From Eublepharis macularius (Eukaryota > Chordata > Lepidosauria > Squamata > Eublepharidae): 64,000 bases of DNA. The position numbers were made by a program, and so were the translations under genes. Positions within the stretch are counted from its first letter, which is position 1. Each line of letters opens with the position of its first letter. The notes under the pieces were generated by a model that saw only the letters and a list, made by a program, of their open reading frames with translations, was not told the origin of the DNA and did no database searches. The DNA is taken from the NCBI RefSeq assembly GCF_028583425.1, contig NC_072796.1:144593464-144657463 (forward strand). Direction: 5' to 3'. This document shows, in pieces, positions 30,378 to 40,308 of the stretch.

Positions 30378-32461
30378 AAAATAGATTTTTTTTTTTTAGG
30401 AAAATAGATTTTTTATTTAATAATAACCATTCTACAACAAACTGTAAGCAACAAAATCCAAGATACAAGATACATAATCACTATTGAAACAATAAAATAC
30501 AGTTAAAGTACAAAAAACTAAACTGCCCTTGCTTCTGCTTCTTTTTAGCCGGTTGTTCCTCCGGGGACGAACTGTGGTCAACGACACCCTTAGGATATTT
30601 CGTTCTGGAGGAAGGGGCGATGTTTGAAGAGTCTTCATCGACTTGTGCCAGTTTGAATAAGTCCTCATAAATGTGGACCTTGTGTGTCTCTTTCCGTATT
30701 ATGTCAAGAAATCTGTCCTTCTGTTTAAGGAGTTTAGTATGCCGTTCAAGGTCCAGACAATCCACTAGGTGTTTATCCACATTTTGAATGGAAATTTCCA
30801 TTTCTTTTAGCTGGTAACGAGCTTTACGTAGTCCCTCGGCCCATCTTTGCTTTTCCTCTTCGGTCTCTGGGGTAAGTCTGTGTTAGAGGAGACGATGTCT
30901 TTCTCCACGGGGATCTCCGAAGGAACAGGTTCCGATTTTGCTCTACAAGCTATAGGGGACTTAGCTAAATCCATCACCTCATCAAGATAACGGTCCATAC
31001 GCCGCTGAGAAAAATCATCCCCCTTTCCCAGGACAAAGGAATCCTTTGATTGTTTACAAGCTGCTCTTTGGCGTTGGATAACAGCGACATCAATAGAGTC
31101 AACCCGGGAAATACGGCCAGGACCGAGGTCGGAGTCAGAGGTAAGAATAAATTCAACTTCACTCCCTTGGTCAGGGCAGAGTCTTGACTGCTGTATGTCT
31201 TCCTGAAATTTGGTGCTGTGGGAGGGGCCCCTTGTCTGTTTAAGGGCCTGTCCTTGTTTCTCCATTTGCACAGCCGCTGTTATCGGAAGTCTATCTTGGC
31301 TTTTAATAGATTGCATATCTGGTTCAGCCGTGTCAACATCTGGGTCAGCAAGCGGGTCCATCACATCACAACACACTGGTGCGTCAGAATCAGGAATGGG
31401 AGTAGAGGTCTCCTCAGGAGTAAGGACCTGTGTAATAACGTTCTCGGTCTTCTGCGCCTCCTGGGTTATAAAGGTCTCCTCATGAGTAAGAACATGTGTA
31501 ACAGGGTCCCCAGCATTCAGGCCTTTCGTAAGAGCAAAGGTCTCCTCGTGAGTAAGGACACGTGAAACAGCCTTGCTAGCATTCAGGATTTGCATAGGAG
31601 TAAAGGTCTCCTCGTGAGTAAGGACATGTGTAACGGCCTCCCCAACATTCAGGTCTCGCGTAGGAGCAAAGGTCTCCTCATGAGTAAGGATGCGTGTAAC
31701 AGCCTCCCCAGCATTCAAGTTTTGTGTAGGAGCAAAGGTCTCCTCATGAGTAAGGACACGTGTAACAGTCTCCCCAACATTCAGGTCTTGCGTAGGAGCA
31801 AAGGTCTCCTCACGAGTAAGGACACGTGCAACAGCCTTCCCAGAGGCCAGGGCGTTCTTAGAAGGAAAGGTCTCCTCAAGAGTAGGGCCACGTGTAACGG
31901 GTTTTCGAATGCTCTGGGTCTCCTCCTGAGTAAAGGTGCCATTCAAACTCTCACCCACCACGTCCAGGGCCAGGTCATCCCCAGACCCCTCTAAGGTTAC
32001 AGCTGCCTGTTCTGTTGCTTGTTCCATTGAAAGCAATAGGGAAAAGGGATTCTCCTTTAAAGCAGCAGGGGTCTTCTGGGAGGGGTCAGAACCCAAAATG
32101 GAGGTCCGGTCAATATTCCCCAGGGGCCCTTGAACATCCTTACTGTCCGTTACGTCCGAAGGCGCGACTCCCAAAGCGGATGGCAGCAGATGAAGTTGGA
32201 AGCCTTTTTCTTGTAGGCCATGCTGGGAAGCATGCTCTCCATTGTCTCCATTGTCTTCTATAGGCAAAAATTCGATCTCAATTTGGGGGTCCCCCCCAGG
32301 AGGGGGGGGCTCCATATTCGCACCCCTTGATGAGGGTACCCTTAGGAACAAACTCTGACCAAATTTGAAATTTTTCTCAGAGATATAATAGGTAAAAAAA
32401 GCGAAAATCCAAACCAGGAAGTGAGAGCTCCTTGATCGCACGTCTGCTATTCAAGGTGGGT
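30378..32461 (-). mobile_element. type 2 internal-deletion derivative, copy 2
   Basis: Near-identical to 22,776-24,861, with the same deletion junction between 3' UTR and ORF1 N-terminus and the same one-base frame loss. Those shared defects show that it is a copy of that element, not an independent deletion. Both ends are intact. Confidence 0.9.
30807..32315 (-). CDS. type 2 ORF1 N-terminal fragment with in-frame ATG
   Basis: This is the only copy in the window whose leader ATG (32,315, MEPPPPGG) is in frame with the rest, giving about 502 aa. It has an N-terminal region, seven or so 22-aa LTHEETF repeats, an acidic linker, an MDLAKSP motif and a frameshifted end (...YVKLVTS). The frame continues upstream to 32,441 without a stop, but the leader ATG is preferred because it follows the constant 146-nt leader. 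The remaining coding piece in another frame is at 30,481-30,801. It lacks zinc knuckles, RT and endonuclease. Whether any protein is made is unknown; a truncated gag could act in trans or interfere. Confidence 0.65.
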   Translation of the reverse strand: MEPPPPGGDPQIEIEFLPIEDNGDNGEHASQHGLQEKGFQLHLLPSALGVAPSDVTDSKDVQGPLGNIDRTSILGSDPSQKTPAALKENPFSLLLSMEQATEQAAVTLEGSGDDLALDVVGESLNGTFTQEETQSIRKPVTRGPTLEETFPSKNALASGKAVARVLTREETFAPTQDLNVGETVTRVLTHEETFAPTQNLNAGEAVTRILTHEETFAPTRDLNVGEAVTHVLTHEETFTPMQILNASKAVSRVLTHEETFALTKGLNAGDPVTHVLTHEETFITQEAQKTENVITQVLTPEETSTPIPDSDAPVCCDVMDPLADPDVDTAEPDMQSIKSQDRLPITAAVQMEKQGQALKQTRGPSHSTKFQEDIQQSRLCPDQGSEVEFILTSDSDLGPGRISRVDSIDVAVIQRQRAACKQSKDSFVLGKGDDFSQRRMDRYLDEVMDLAKSPIACRAKSEPVPSEIPVEKDIVSSNTDLPQRPKRKSKDGPRDYVKLVTS

Positions 32462-32482
32462 GGGGTTAGGGTTAGGGTTAGG
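32462..32482 (+). repeat. telomere spacer
   Basis: About three TTAGGG units between elements. Confidence 0.95.
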
Positions 32483-32854
32483 AAAATAGATTTTTTTTAG
32501 GAAAATAGATTTTTTATTTATAAATACCATTCTACATACACACAAGAAAAAGCTTTAAAGAACAATCAAGAACATTAAAGAACAATAAAAACCAATAAAG
32601 AACATTAAAACTTTGCATTTTGCACTTTACACTTTGAAATTTGAATGTTACAGTAACATAGAATGCAGTAATGAAGAAAACAGTACTGAAGAAAAACAAG
32701 GTACATAAAGAAAGTACATAAAGACTTCAACACTCGTAAGAATAAACTTACTTTACTTCAACTGTATTTTCTGCTTCTGTCTCTTTATTTCCACCCCCTA
32801 CTAAATCATAGCAGGTGTGGCCTAACTTAAAGGAGTAAAGGGTAAAAGGTAAAC

Positions 32855-35665
32855 TTAAGTTCCAGGGGGGTTACCAAGGGGTTCCCCTGTCTTACGGGGG
32901 GGAGGCGAGGGTCTGAACTTCACCGTATAGTCCTTTTGTAAATTACCAGAGGGGGAAGACTCCCGGGACGACACTGCTGAGGCACCTCTTTGCTCCCTCT
33001 CCTCTCTTTTACTTGGTTCCTTGTCTTTACTTTGTTCCTTGTTTCCACCTCTCTTCTGTTCCTCCCCCTGTTCCTCTACTACCATCTCCAAATCCACTTC
33101 CTGTGTCTGTGAAGATTCACCTTCTCTCGCCCTTCGTTCCATTCTTTTTTCTATTTCACATGCTAAAAAATTGATCTCATCCCTCCAAAATTCCTGTTTG
33201 TCCTTCATCCTCTTTCCTTCCTCCTGAGACCCTCCAGATTCCTCCTACTGCCGAAGCTTCTGAGTCACTCCCTCCAACTTCTCCTTAGTCTCATTACGCC
33301 ACACCTCGAGTTCCTTCTCACTCACATCCTCCATGGTACGGAAAAGTGACTTCTTTGCCTCAACCTGAGCCTCCCTTTTTGTCTCCCTTTTTGTCTCTCT
33401 TCTAGCTTTGGGCCTCACCGTCTGAATCTCACCACCTCCTCCTCCTTCTGCTTGTGACTCAGTCTCCATCTCCTCGCACTCTCCCAGTATTCCAAATCTA
33501 TTTCTGTTATTAGGTGCTAACTTCTGGGTAACAGAGTATATCCCTCTCCTCACCTTACCTCGGGATGATCCTCTCACCTGTGTCCATCCTCCCTCCTCCC
33601 CGTCATCCTGCCTCTGTTTTTGCATTGTGCTTTCCTGATTCACAGAGGGTCTCTCCTCCTCAGTAGCTGTATCCCGAGGGGACTTATGTTTATGGACATG
33701 GGCCAGCCTAAGTTTTTCGTAAGCCTCAGGGTAAGCCCGGTTATAATAGGCATCTGGACACAGTAAATAAGTATGTCCCTCCCCACCACACAAATTACAG
33801 GTAACCTCGTAAGTACAGTGGATTGAATCGTGGCCCCTCCTTCCGCAAGCGGCACACAAAGACGACGTGCAATATTGTCGAATGTGATCAAAACCTCCAC
33901 ACTGGAAACAAGCAGGAGGCTGCCGACTATATCTCGTTACACCTCTGTCACCCCCTAAGTAAAAGTATTTTGGAACGTGCCTGATGTTGCTACGGTGGTC
34001 CCTCTGTAATGACACGACTGCCTTATACTCCCCTTTCCACACATTCCACGCATTCATGGCTTTCCGGGGGGGTAGCAACACCTTGCAATGTCTCTCTAGC
34101 CTTCGCTCAACATCCTCCTCCGGAATGCTAGTGGTCCGGAAGGCAACAGTGAGAACTCTCGACTCGCCTCTAAATAGGGGCACCACATCAAAGTCAGAAA
34201 AGGGATTCCTCTCAGATTTTTGGAACGCCTTAAGTACTTGCCAGAAATATTGATAAGCCCGCTCAGTCACAAAACATACGTCTGTTTCTTTCAGACCAGG
34301 GGGCATAAGAACAGCTAGTATGTCCTGGGGGGAAACTTTTAAACATTCTAGCAGAGCATCCATCATGTATTCCTCTGTCAATTTTGTAGGGTCTGTTCCT
34401 TTATATCTAAACCGAACCACGAATCTCTGCCTAGGATCAAATTCAGACTCTTCTTGTTCCCTCATATTAAAGAACTCTTCCAGGAAATCCTCATCCTCCA
34501 ATTTCTCCTTTTCAAAATCTACCCGACGTCTAAGAGGCTCCCCGATATTCTCTCCTCCCCTTGGTCCCGTTGTCCCTTTTTGTTTCCCTGCTGGGCCCTT
34601 AAGCATTTGGGCATAAGACGACCCTGAGGCTAACACAGAGCTTCTACCTGATGTGTTTGGAACTGCCTGGGGGTTCAAATCATCTGCAGTGGTCGTAGTT
34701 GACCCTATACTCAATCCCTCCCCAGCCTTTGTGCCTTCTGTAACATTATTAACCTTATTCACAGGAGGTTCTTTCTGCAAGGCTCCCAGAGGTCTTGCAG
34801 GCAGGTCCACATGGAGTTTACTTACAGAAAATAATGCAGTAGAACTAATGTCCATTGCCGTTATCACCCCTGAACGAGTCCCGTGCCGTCCCATCGTATT
34901 TGTCCTTTCAACATCTTCCAAAATCAAAGGAGCAAATGTCCCAGAAGCAGCAGTCCCAGAAGCAGCAGTCCCAAGAGGAGTTACTAGGGTTAGGAAAATA
35001 GATTTTTATGTTCTCAGTCTTCTGGGCCTCCTGAGTTATGAAGGTCTCCTCATGAGTAAGAACATGTGTAACAGCGTCCCAAGCATTCAAGTTTTTCATA
35101 GGAGCAAAGGTCTCCTCGTGAGTAAGGACATGTGTAACAGCCTTCCCAGCACTCAGGTCTCGCTTAGGAGCAAAGGTCTCCTCATGAGTAAGGACACGTG
35201 TAACAGCCTTCCCAGCATTCAAGTCTTGCTTAGCAGCAAAGGTCTCCTCATGAGTAAGGACACGTGTAACAGCGTCCCCACCATTCAGGTCTCGCTTAGC
35301 AGCAAAGGTCTCCTCATGAGTAAGGACGCGTGTAACAGCCTTCCCAGAGGCCAGGGTGTTCTTAGAAGAAAAGGTCTCCTCAAGAGTAGGGCCACGTGTA
35401 ACGGGTTTACGAATGCTGTGGGTCTCCTCATGAGTAAGGGTGTCATTCAAGCTCTTACACCCCACGTTCTGGTCCAGATGATCCCCAGGGCCCTCATCTG
35501 TGACGTCAGAAGGCGCGACTCCCAAAGCGGATGGCAGCAGATGAAGTTCGAAGCCTTTTTCTTGTAGGCCATGCTGGGAAGTATGCTCTCCATGATCTCC
35601 ATTGTCTTCTATAGGCAAAAATTCGATCTCAATTTGGGGGTCCCCCCAGGAAGGGGGGGGTCCAT
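32855..35665 (-). pseudogene. type 1 ORF1, deleted and with nonsense mutation
   Basis: Three frames remain: 34,908-35,618 (22-aa repeats, then a short out-of-frame tail across the deletion), 33,245-34,927 (RRM-like part and three knuckles) and 32,855-33,208 (C-terminal tail). The deletion shifts the frame. A TGG-to-TAG change at about 33,246 separates the last two, which are otherwise in register. Confidence 0.88.
34981..35008 (-). repeat. partial telomere/3'-tail seam at deletion junction
   Basis: Reads TTACTAGGGTTAGGAAAATAG then ATTTTTAT. The left half of the seam seen at 21,825 and 29,427 is gone with the deletion. Confidence 0.88.
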
Positions 35666-35811
35666 ATTCGCACCCCCTGATGGGGGTACCCTTAGGAACA
35701 AGCTCTGACCAAAATTGAAATTTTTCTCAGAGATATAATAGGTAAAAAAAGCGAAAATCCAAACCAGGAAGTGAGAGCTCTTTGATCGCACGTCTGGTAT
35801 TCAAGGTGGGT

Positions 35812-35856
35812 GGGGTTAGGGTTAGGGTTAGGGTTAGGGTTAGGGTTATGGTTAGG
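35812..35856 (+). repeat. telomere spacer, longest between elements
   Basis: About seven units of TTAGGG type with one TTATGG variant, between the type 1 copy 3 leader and the full type 2 element. Confidence 0.95.
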
Positions 35857-36395
35857 AAAATAGATTTTTTTTTTTTTAGGAAAATAGATTTTTTATTTAA
35901 TAATAACCATTCTACAACAAACTGTAAGCAACAAAATCCAAGATACAAGATACATAATCACTATTGAAACAATAAAATACAGTTAAAGTACAAAAAACTA
36001 AACTGCTCATATATACATACATATATACGTACGTACATATTAATATATGCCTCTGAATATTTCTAGCATTAAATATTACCATTAAATATTAACCATTAAA
36101 TATTAACATTATGCATCGACAGAAATGTAAGCCATCAACATTCAGGCTGTTCATGTTTCAAACTATTAACTTTTTAAACTGTATTATCTTTATTAACTTT
36201 ATTAATTATTAACTATTAACTATTATTAACTATTAACTATCAGCTATTAACTATCAACTTTCCTCTTTATACTAATAAAGGAAATAAAGGAAAAAGAAGA
36301 AGAATTAAGTTATACAACAGAAAAAGAATTAAATTATACAACAGATGTCTGTCCAACCTGAGAGAAGTCAAGGTAGGAAGCAATTATATCTGACT

Positions 36396-39300
36396 TCAAG
36401 GAACTGGGGGGTTGATCTCATGAAACCACCTCCACCTGCTCAGCCACTTCACGCCCTTCATCGTCTTTTCTTCCCACCTTTTAATTTTTGCCAAATAATC
36501 TGTTACAGTATGTACCGTTTCAACTAGGGGGACTGCCTTTTTGGTATACACCTCCTCCCTTCTATTTTTCATCACAGTGCTAACAAAGATAAGATTCACT
36601 AACCTAACCAGGGCCCAAGGGACTTTAATACCAACCTTCTCACCCAGACAGCCCCCCTGTTCCCTGGGATTCCCAAAACCTTCTGTCGGCTCCAATCCCG
36701 AGACAATCGTTTCCCAGTGTTGTGATATCAGAAAAGGCCATTGCAATGCTCTGGCTACTCCTGCCCACGACCTCCTTACAGCTACACACTCCTTCACAAC
36801 ATGGGGGATGGTCTCAGGAATGTTGGTATGTGGATTCAAAGACCTACAAAGCACCCTGGGGCAACGCTGTTGGTCTTCTGTCGCCCCAAACTTTTTACTT
36901 CCCACATATAATATCTGATGGTAAGTCCTCCAACGAAGATCCCGTAGGGCATAAGGTATGGTCCGGTCACTGAAGGTGGGAATAGGAAAGATCTGGTTCC
37001 TCAAATACGAAGAAAGCGTCTCCTTCTTCCGTCTCTCTTCATCATAGGGTACCAACCAACTTCGGTGCATAACAGTCCAGTACAACTTTCCAGTAACTCC
37101 TTTAGTTCCCGGGCTAGTTCCCTTGACTTCTGAGGCTTCGATGCCATGTTTCTGTATCCCCTTTGCTACCTCAACCATAAAGTCAGGAAGCTGTACTTTC
37201 ATCGAAGCCGTCAAGCGGGTCGGCAGAGAGCCTTCTTTCCACCATCGTTTTGCCCATCTGGTGTCTACCCAACTGTCCATAAAGAACTGTCTGGTGTACA
37301 TTTCTTGCGTAATCAAGCCCGTCGCATTCTGCTGCCAAGTTCCACAGTTAAAAACTAGAAAGATGGATAGGAACCACAGTCCAATCTCCGGTAACCCAAG
37401 ACCTCCTTCTCCGTGTCCTCTCTGAACGACTACTCTCGCAAGCGGTAAGTGGAGCGTCCCGAAAATCCACTTGAAAACCGCTCTGGTGATGATGGTTACT
37501 GTAGATTCTGGCGGAGGGTAAACTGTCGCTAGGTAATTGCCAGCTGGAATGCAATATATGGCAAAATATTGAACTTTTTGTGCGGTGGATAATCTCCATG
37601 TCTTCCACTTGTCCAGTCTTTCCAACACTCGCTGTTGCCATACAATCCAATTATCCCTCCAGCCATCAGCTCTCAAAGAAAAGGTGACTCCCAGGATCTT
37701 CAGAGACAGCATCCCCGTTCCTGTCCCGCTCGCTCCTTCATCGTCATGCTGTCTGTTCTCCTTTCCTTCTACCTGTCCTTCCGACTCATCACGGTCTTTA
37801 TGATCCTTCTCCGTAGGCACCATGGGAGTCACTTCCATTCTTCCCGTCCGCCCGTCGAGGTCGTAAATCTGACTTTTCAGCTCGTTCACCTTTGCTCCGG
37901 ATACAATTTCGTAGCGCCGTAAATGTTCTCGCACCTTTAGCAGTTCCTCTGTGTTCCGGAGGATGACGTAACAATCGTCAGCGTGGGCTAGACTGGTGAT
38001 GCGATACTCCGGACAACCGTGGGGAAAAATTCCTCTGATGAACCGATCTCTCTGTAACGCCCTAAGAAGAGGATCTAGTGTCAAGACGTACAGGAGAGGA
38101 CTGAGAGGGCATCCTTGTCTAACCCCCGTGGGTACTGGAAATGGTGACCCTCGACACCCTCCGACGTTTGGGGTAACCTGCGCGTTCATGTAAAGTGCCT
38201 GTAGGAGCTTGATCAACTGTTCTGGCAATCCATGGAATTTTAAAACAGCCCACATGTAGCCTCTGTCAACCCGGTCAAACGCTTTACTCTGGTCCAGCTG
38301 CAATATGCATAGGTGTTCCTTTTCTTGCTGTAACCGGTCAAAAATCTGTCTGAAAACACAGGTGGTATGCGCCATTCTCCTTCCGGGTACAGAGCTGGTT
38401 TGTCCAACCTGCACTAGTGCATTAGCCAGTTTTTTCAACCTATTATTGAGGACCCTTGCTAGTATCCTGTAATCGGTGTTGTTAACCGTGATGGGTCTCC
38501 AGTTGCCTATCAGAGTCAGATCTCCTCCTTTGTACAATAGACTCATTGATCCGTGTAAAAAACTCCGTCCCACCCTCGCCCTCTGCAGCATCTCATTAAA
38601 AACCTCCGTCAAGATGGGAATTAAGTGATCTTTAAAGTTCTTATAGAACCCATACGGTAACCCATCCGGTCCCGGCTTAGAGTTACATTTACCGGCCTGA
38701 ATGGCTCGCTGGATTTCTTCTTGCTCGAAGGGCCGAGATAGTTCGCAAAGATCTTCCTCGTTTGGCGGTAACGGTTTCTGCCCAAAGGCACTTTCTAGAT
38801 AGGACTGAATGTGTACTTCATCAGGAGAGGTTTCCGAAACCGCGTAAAATTCTCTATAAAATCTAGAGACCTCTTCTGCTATCTGGACCGGTTCTTGAAG
38901 TAGTCCATCTGACGGACCTCCTTTTAACGCGGACAGAGTCTGGTTGTATCGAGGCAGGCGATCTTTTTGCCATTCTCCCTTCTCAATTAATGGCCCCGAT
39001 GCTCTAGCCACCCGTGCCATATGACGCCGTCGACGTTGGGTAAGGCGGTAAGTTTTAATAACTTCTTGATTGCGTCGAAGCCGTTCATTGTCAACATCAA
39101 GGCCCTTGTTCATTCTCCATCTGCATGCAAGTACGTTCTGGATCGCTCTGTGATATTGTGACAGTTCATAACTGCCCTGCACTCTCCTGGCCCGAACCGA
39201 AGCATATCGTATGGCATCTTTCGTCCTTTCCCACCAATCGAGGACATCCATTCCAGACTTTATACGCTTCTGGCATTCAAGCGTCAGAACAATTTCCGGT

Positions 39301-40190
39301 TCCATCCGAAAGGTCCGGAGGTCTGCTTCACTGAGTCGCCAAGCTGGTTTGTGTTTCCTCCTATTGGGTTGTCCTGCAAATAATACTTGAAGAATAGCGT
39401 GGTCTGACCACGGCGTCAAAATAATCTTACATCCCGTAAGGGGGAGAGCCGCTGGGGCCCATATTCTGTCCAGCCTGCTTGTCGACAGAGGGTGATAATA
39501 AGTCATCTTACACCCTAAGGTTGCTGTGAATTTACGACGGAACGTTGCCCGGTGATGCGTAGGGAGAAAATCTAATTCCCCATCATTCTGTAGCCCCGCA
39601 TCCATCAAGCCAAGGCGATCTTTAAGAAGGGCTTTCAGTCTTTTTTCCTCCATTGTCAGCTGTTTAAATACAGGGGCAGACGTTCCCATTTGAGCACCGG
39701 CTCTCAAATTAATTCTATCCTCTCGCTCGGAGCGAACATTGAAATCTCCCGCCACGAGTAGAGCCCTCTTTGTACCAATATGATCCTCCAATGTTTGCCA
39801 CAGTTGTCGTCTATGAATTGCCTTCACAGGAGCATAGAGGGCACACAACCTAAACTTGCTGTCTAACGCTTTTGCCGGGTTTTTAAGATTGAAGTCCACT
39901 ATTATAAGATGACCCGGCATAGCATCGATGGTCCTCACAACTTTAAGATCAGGATTGCATAAGAAGAGAACCGCGACACCTCCCGTTCCTTCCTCTTCTT
40001 TCAAAGACCAAATTGAAGGCCCCCAAGTCCAGGAATTCTGCGCTGCACTCCTCTCCCTAGGAGTACTAATATTAGTTTCTTGCAGGACAAAAACATCAGC
40101 CTTTAGCCTCCTAATGTGGTAATAAACATCTTCTCTCCTCACCGACTGCCGTAGCCCTCTACAATTCCAGGTAAGTATGTTCAACTCCAT
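36396..40190 (-). CDS. ORF2: AP endonuclease and reverse transcriptase, intact
   Basis: 1,264 aa with no interruption. I start at the ATG at 40,190 (MELNILTWNCRGL) because the endonuclease motif begins there; the frame runs 30 codons further upstream without conservation. The APE-type endonuclease covers residues 1 to about 265 with WNCRGL, LQETN, YAPV, GDFNV, SRLDRIW and SDHAIL, so the catalytic residues are present. The reverse transcriptase shows NWRPITVNN, motif A LQLDQSKAFDRVDR near 630, motif B GVRQGCPLSPLLY near 692 and catalytic AHADD near 735. Alanine-histidine before ADD differs from the common YADD/FADD. A C-terminal CCHC-like cluster lies near 1,105-1,135 (CPRVLC, then HVVKEC). 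The enzyme nicks or uses a target end and reverse transcribes element RNA by target priming. Telomere specificity is inferred from the insertion sites. Confidence 0.93.
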   Translation of the reverse strand: MELNILTWNCRGLRQSVRREDVYYHIRRLKADVFVLQETNISTPRERSAAQNSWTWGPSIWSLKEEEGTGGVAVLFLCNPDLKVVRTIDAMPGHLIIVDFNLKNPAKALDSKFRLCALYAPVKAIHRRQLWQTLEDHIGTKRALLVAGDFNVRSEREDRINLRAGAQMGTSAPVFKQLTMEEKRLKALLKDRLGLMDAGLQNDGELDFLPTHHRATFRRKFTATLGCKMTYYHPLSTSRLDRIWAPAALPLTGCKIILTPWSDHAILQVLFAGQPNRRKHKPAWRLSEADLRTFRMEPEIVLTLECQKRIKSGMDVLDWWERTKDAIRYASVRARRVQGSYELSQYHRAIQNVLACRWRMNKGLDVDNERLRRNQEVIKTYRLTQRRRRHMARVARASGPLIEKGEWQKDRLPRYNQTLSALKGGPSDGLLQEPVQIAEEVSRFYREFYAVSETSPDEVHIQSYLESAFGQKPLPPNEEDLCELSRPFEQEEIQRAIQAGKCNSKPGPDGLPYGFYKNFKDHLIPILTEVFNEMLQRARVGRSFLHGSMSLLYKGGDLTLIGNWRPITVNNTDYRILARVLNNRLKKLANALVQVGQTSSVPGRRMAHTTCVFRQIFDRLQQEKEHLCILQLDQSKAFDRVDRGYMWAVLKFHGLPEQLIKLLQALYMNAQVTPNVGGCRGSPFPVPTGVRQGCPLSPLLYVLTLDPLLRALQRDRFIRGIFPHGCPEYRITSLAHADDCYVILRNTEELLKVREHLRRYEIVSGAKVNELKSQIYDLDGRTGRMEVTPMVPTEKDHKDRDESEGQVEGKENRQHDDEGASGTGTGMLSLKILGVTFSLRADGWRDNWIVWQQRVLERLDKWKTWRLSTAQKVQYFAIYCIPAGNYLATVYPPPESTVTIITRAVFKWIFGTLHLPLARVVVQRGHGEGGLGLPEIGLWFLSIFLVFNCGTWQQNATGLITQEMYTRQFFMDSWVDTRWAKRWWKEGSLPTRLTASMKVQLPDFMVEVAKGIQKHGIEASEVKGTSPGTKGVTGKLYWTVMHRSWLVPYDEERRKKETLSSYLRNQIFPIPTFSDRTIPYALRDLRWRTYHQILYVGSKKFGATEDQQRCPRVLCRSLNPHTNIPETIPHVVKECVAVRRSWAGVARALQWPFLISQHWETIVSGLEPTEGFGNPREQGGCLGEKVGIKVPWALVRLVNLIFVSTVMKNRREEVYTKKAVPLVETVHTVTDYLAKIKRWEEKTMKGVKWLSRWRWFHEINPPVP

Positions 40191-40308
40191 TGGTATTGTT
40201 AATGAATATAAGATAGCAGCAATAGCTATAAAACCATAAGCCATCTTAAATCCAGTTCCATTGAACTTATCGACTGTCATTTTATCTTTGCCTATTCCTA
40301 TTCTTTTC

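Larger units (their letters stand above)
32483..35811 (-). mobile_element. type 1 telomeric non-LTR retrotransposon, copy 3, internally deleted
   Basis: 3.33 kb. Same 3' UTR (offset 7,588 bp from copy 2) and same 146-nt leader, but about 2.05 kb of ORF1 is missing, equivalent to 27,391-29,441 of copy 2. The break falls exactly in the internal telomere-like seam: the sequence jumps from 'ccaagaggag' to 'ttactagggttagg'. The element therefore keeps its ends and lacks the conserved mid domain. Confidence 0.9.

Noticed and set aside
32855..33208. Separate small gene for the charged C-terminal tail
   Set aside because: The copy at 62,104 shows it is the C-terminus of ORF1, so the separate frames are products of stops and frameshifts.
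36396..40280. ORF2 start at 40,280 with a hydrophobic N-terminal extension
   Set aside because: The extra 30 residues precede the conserved endonuclease start and show no family similarity. The ATG at 40,190 fits better.
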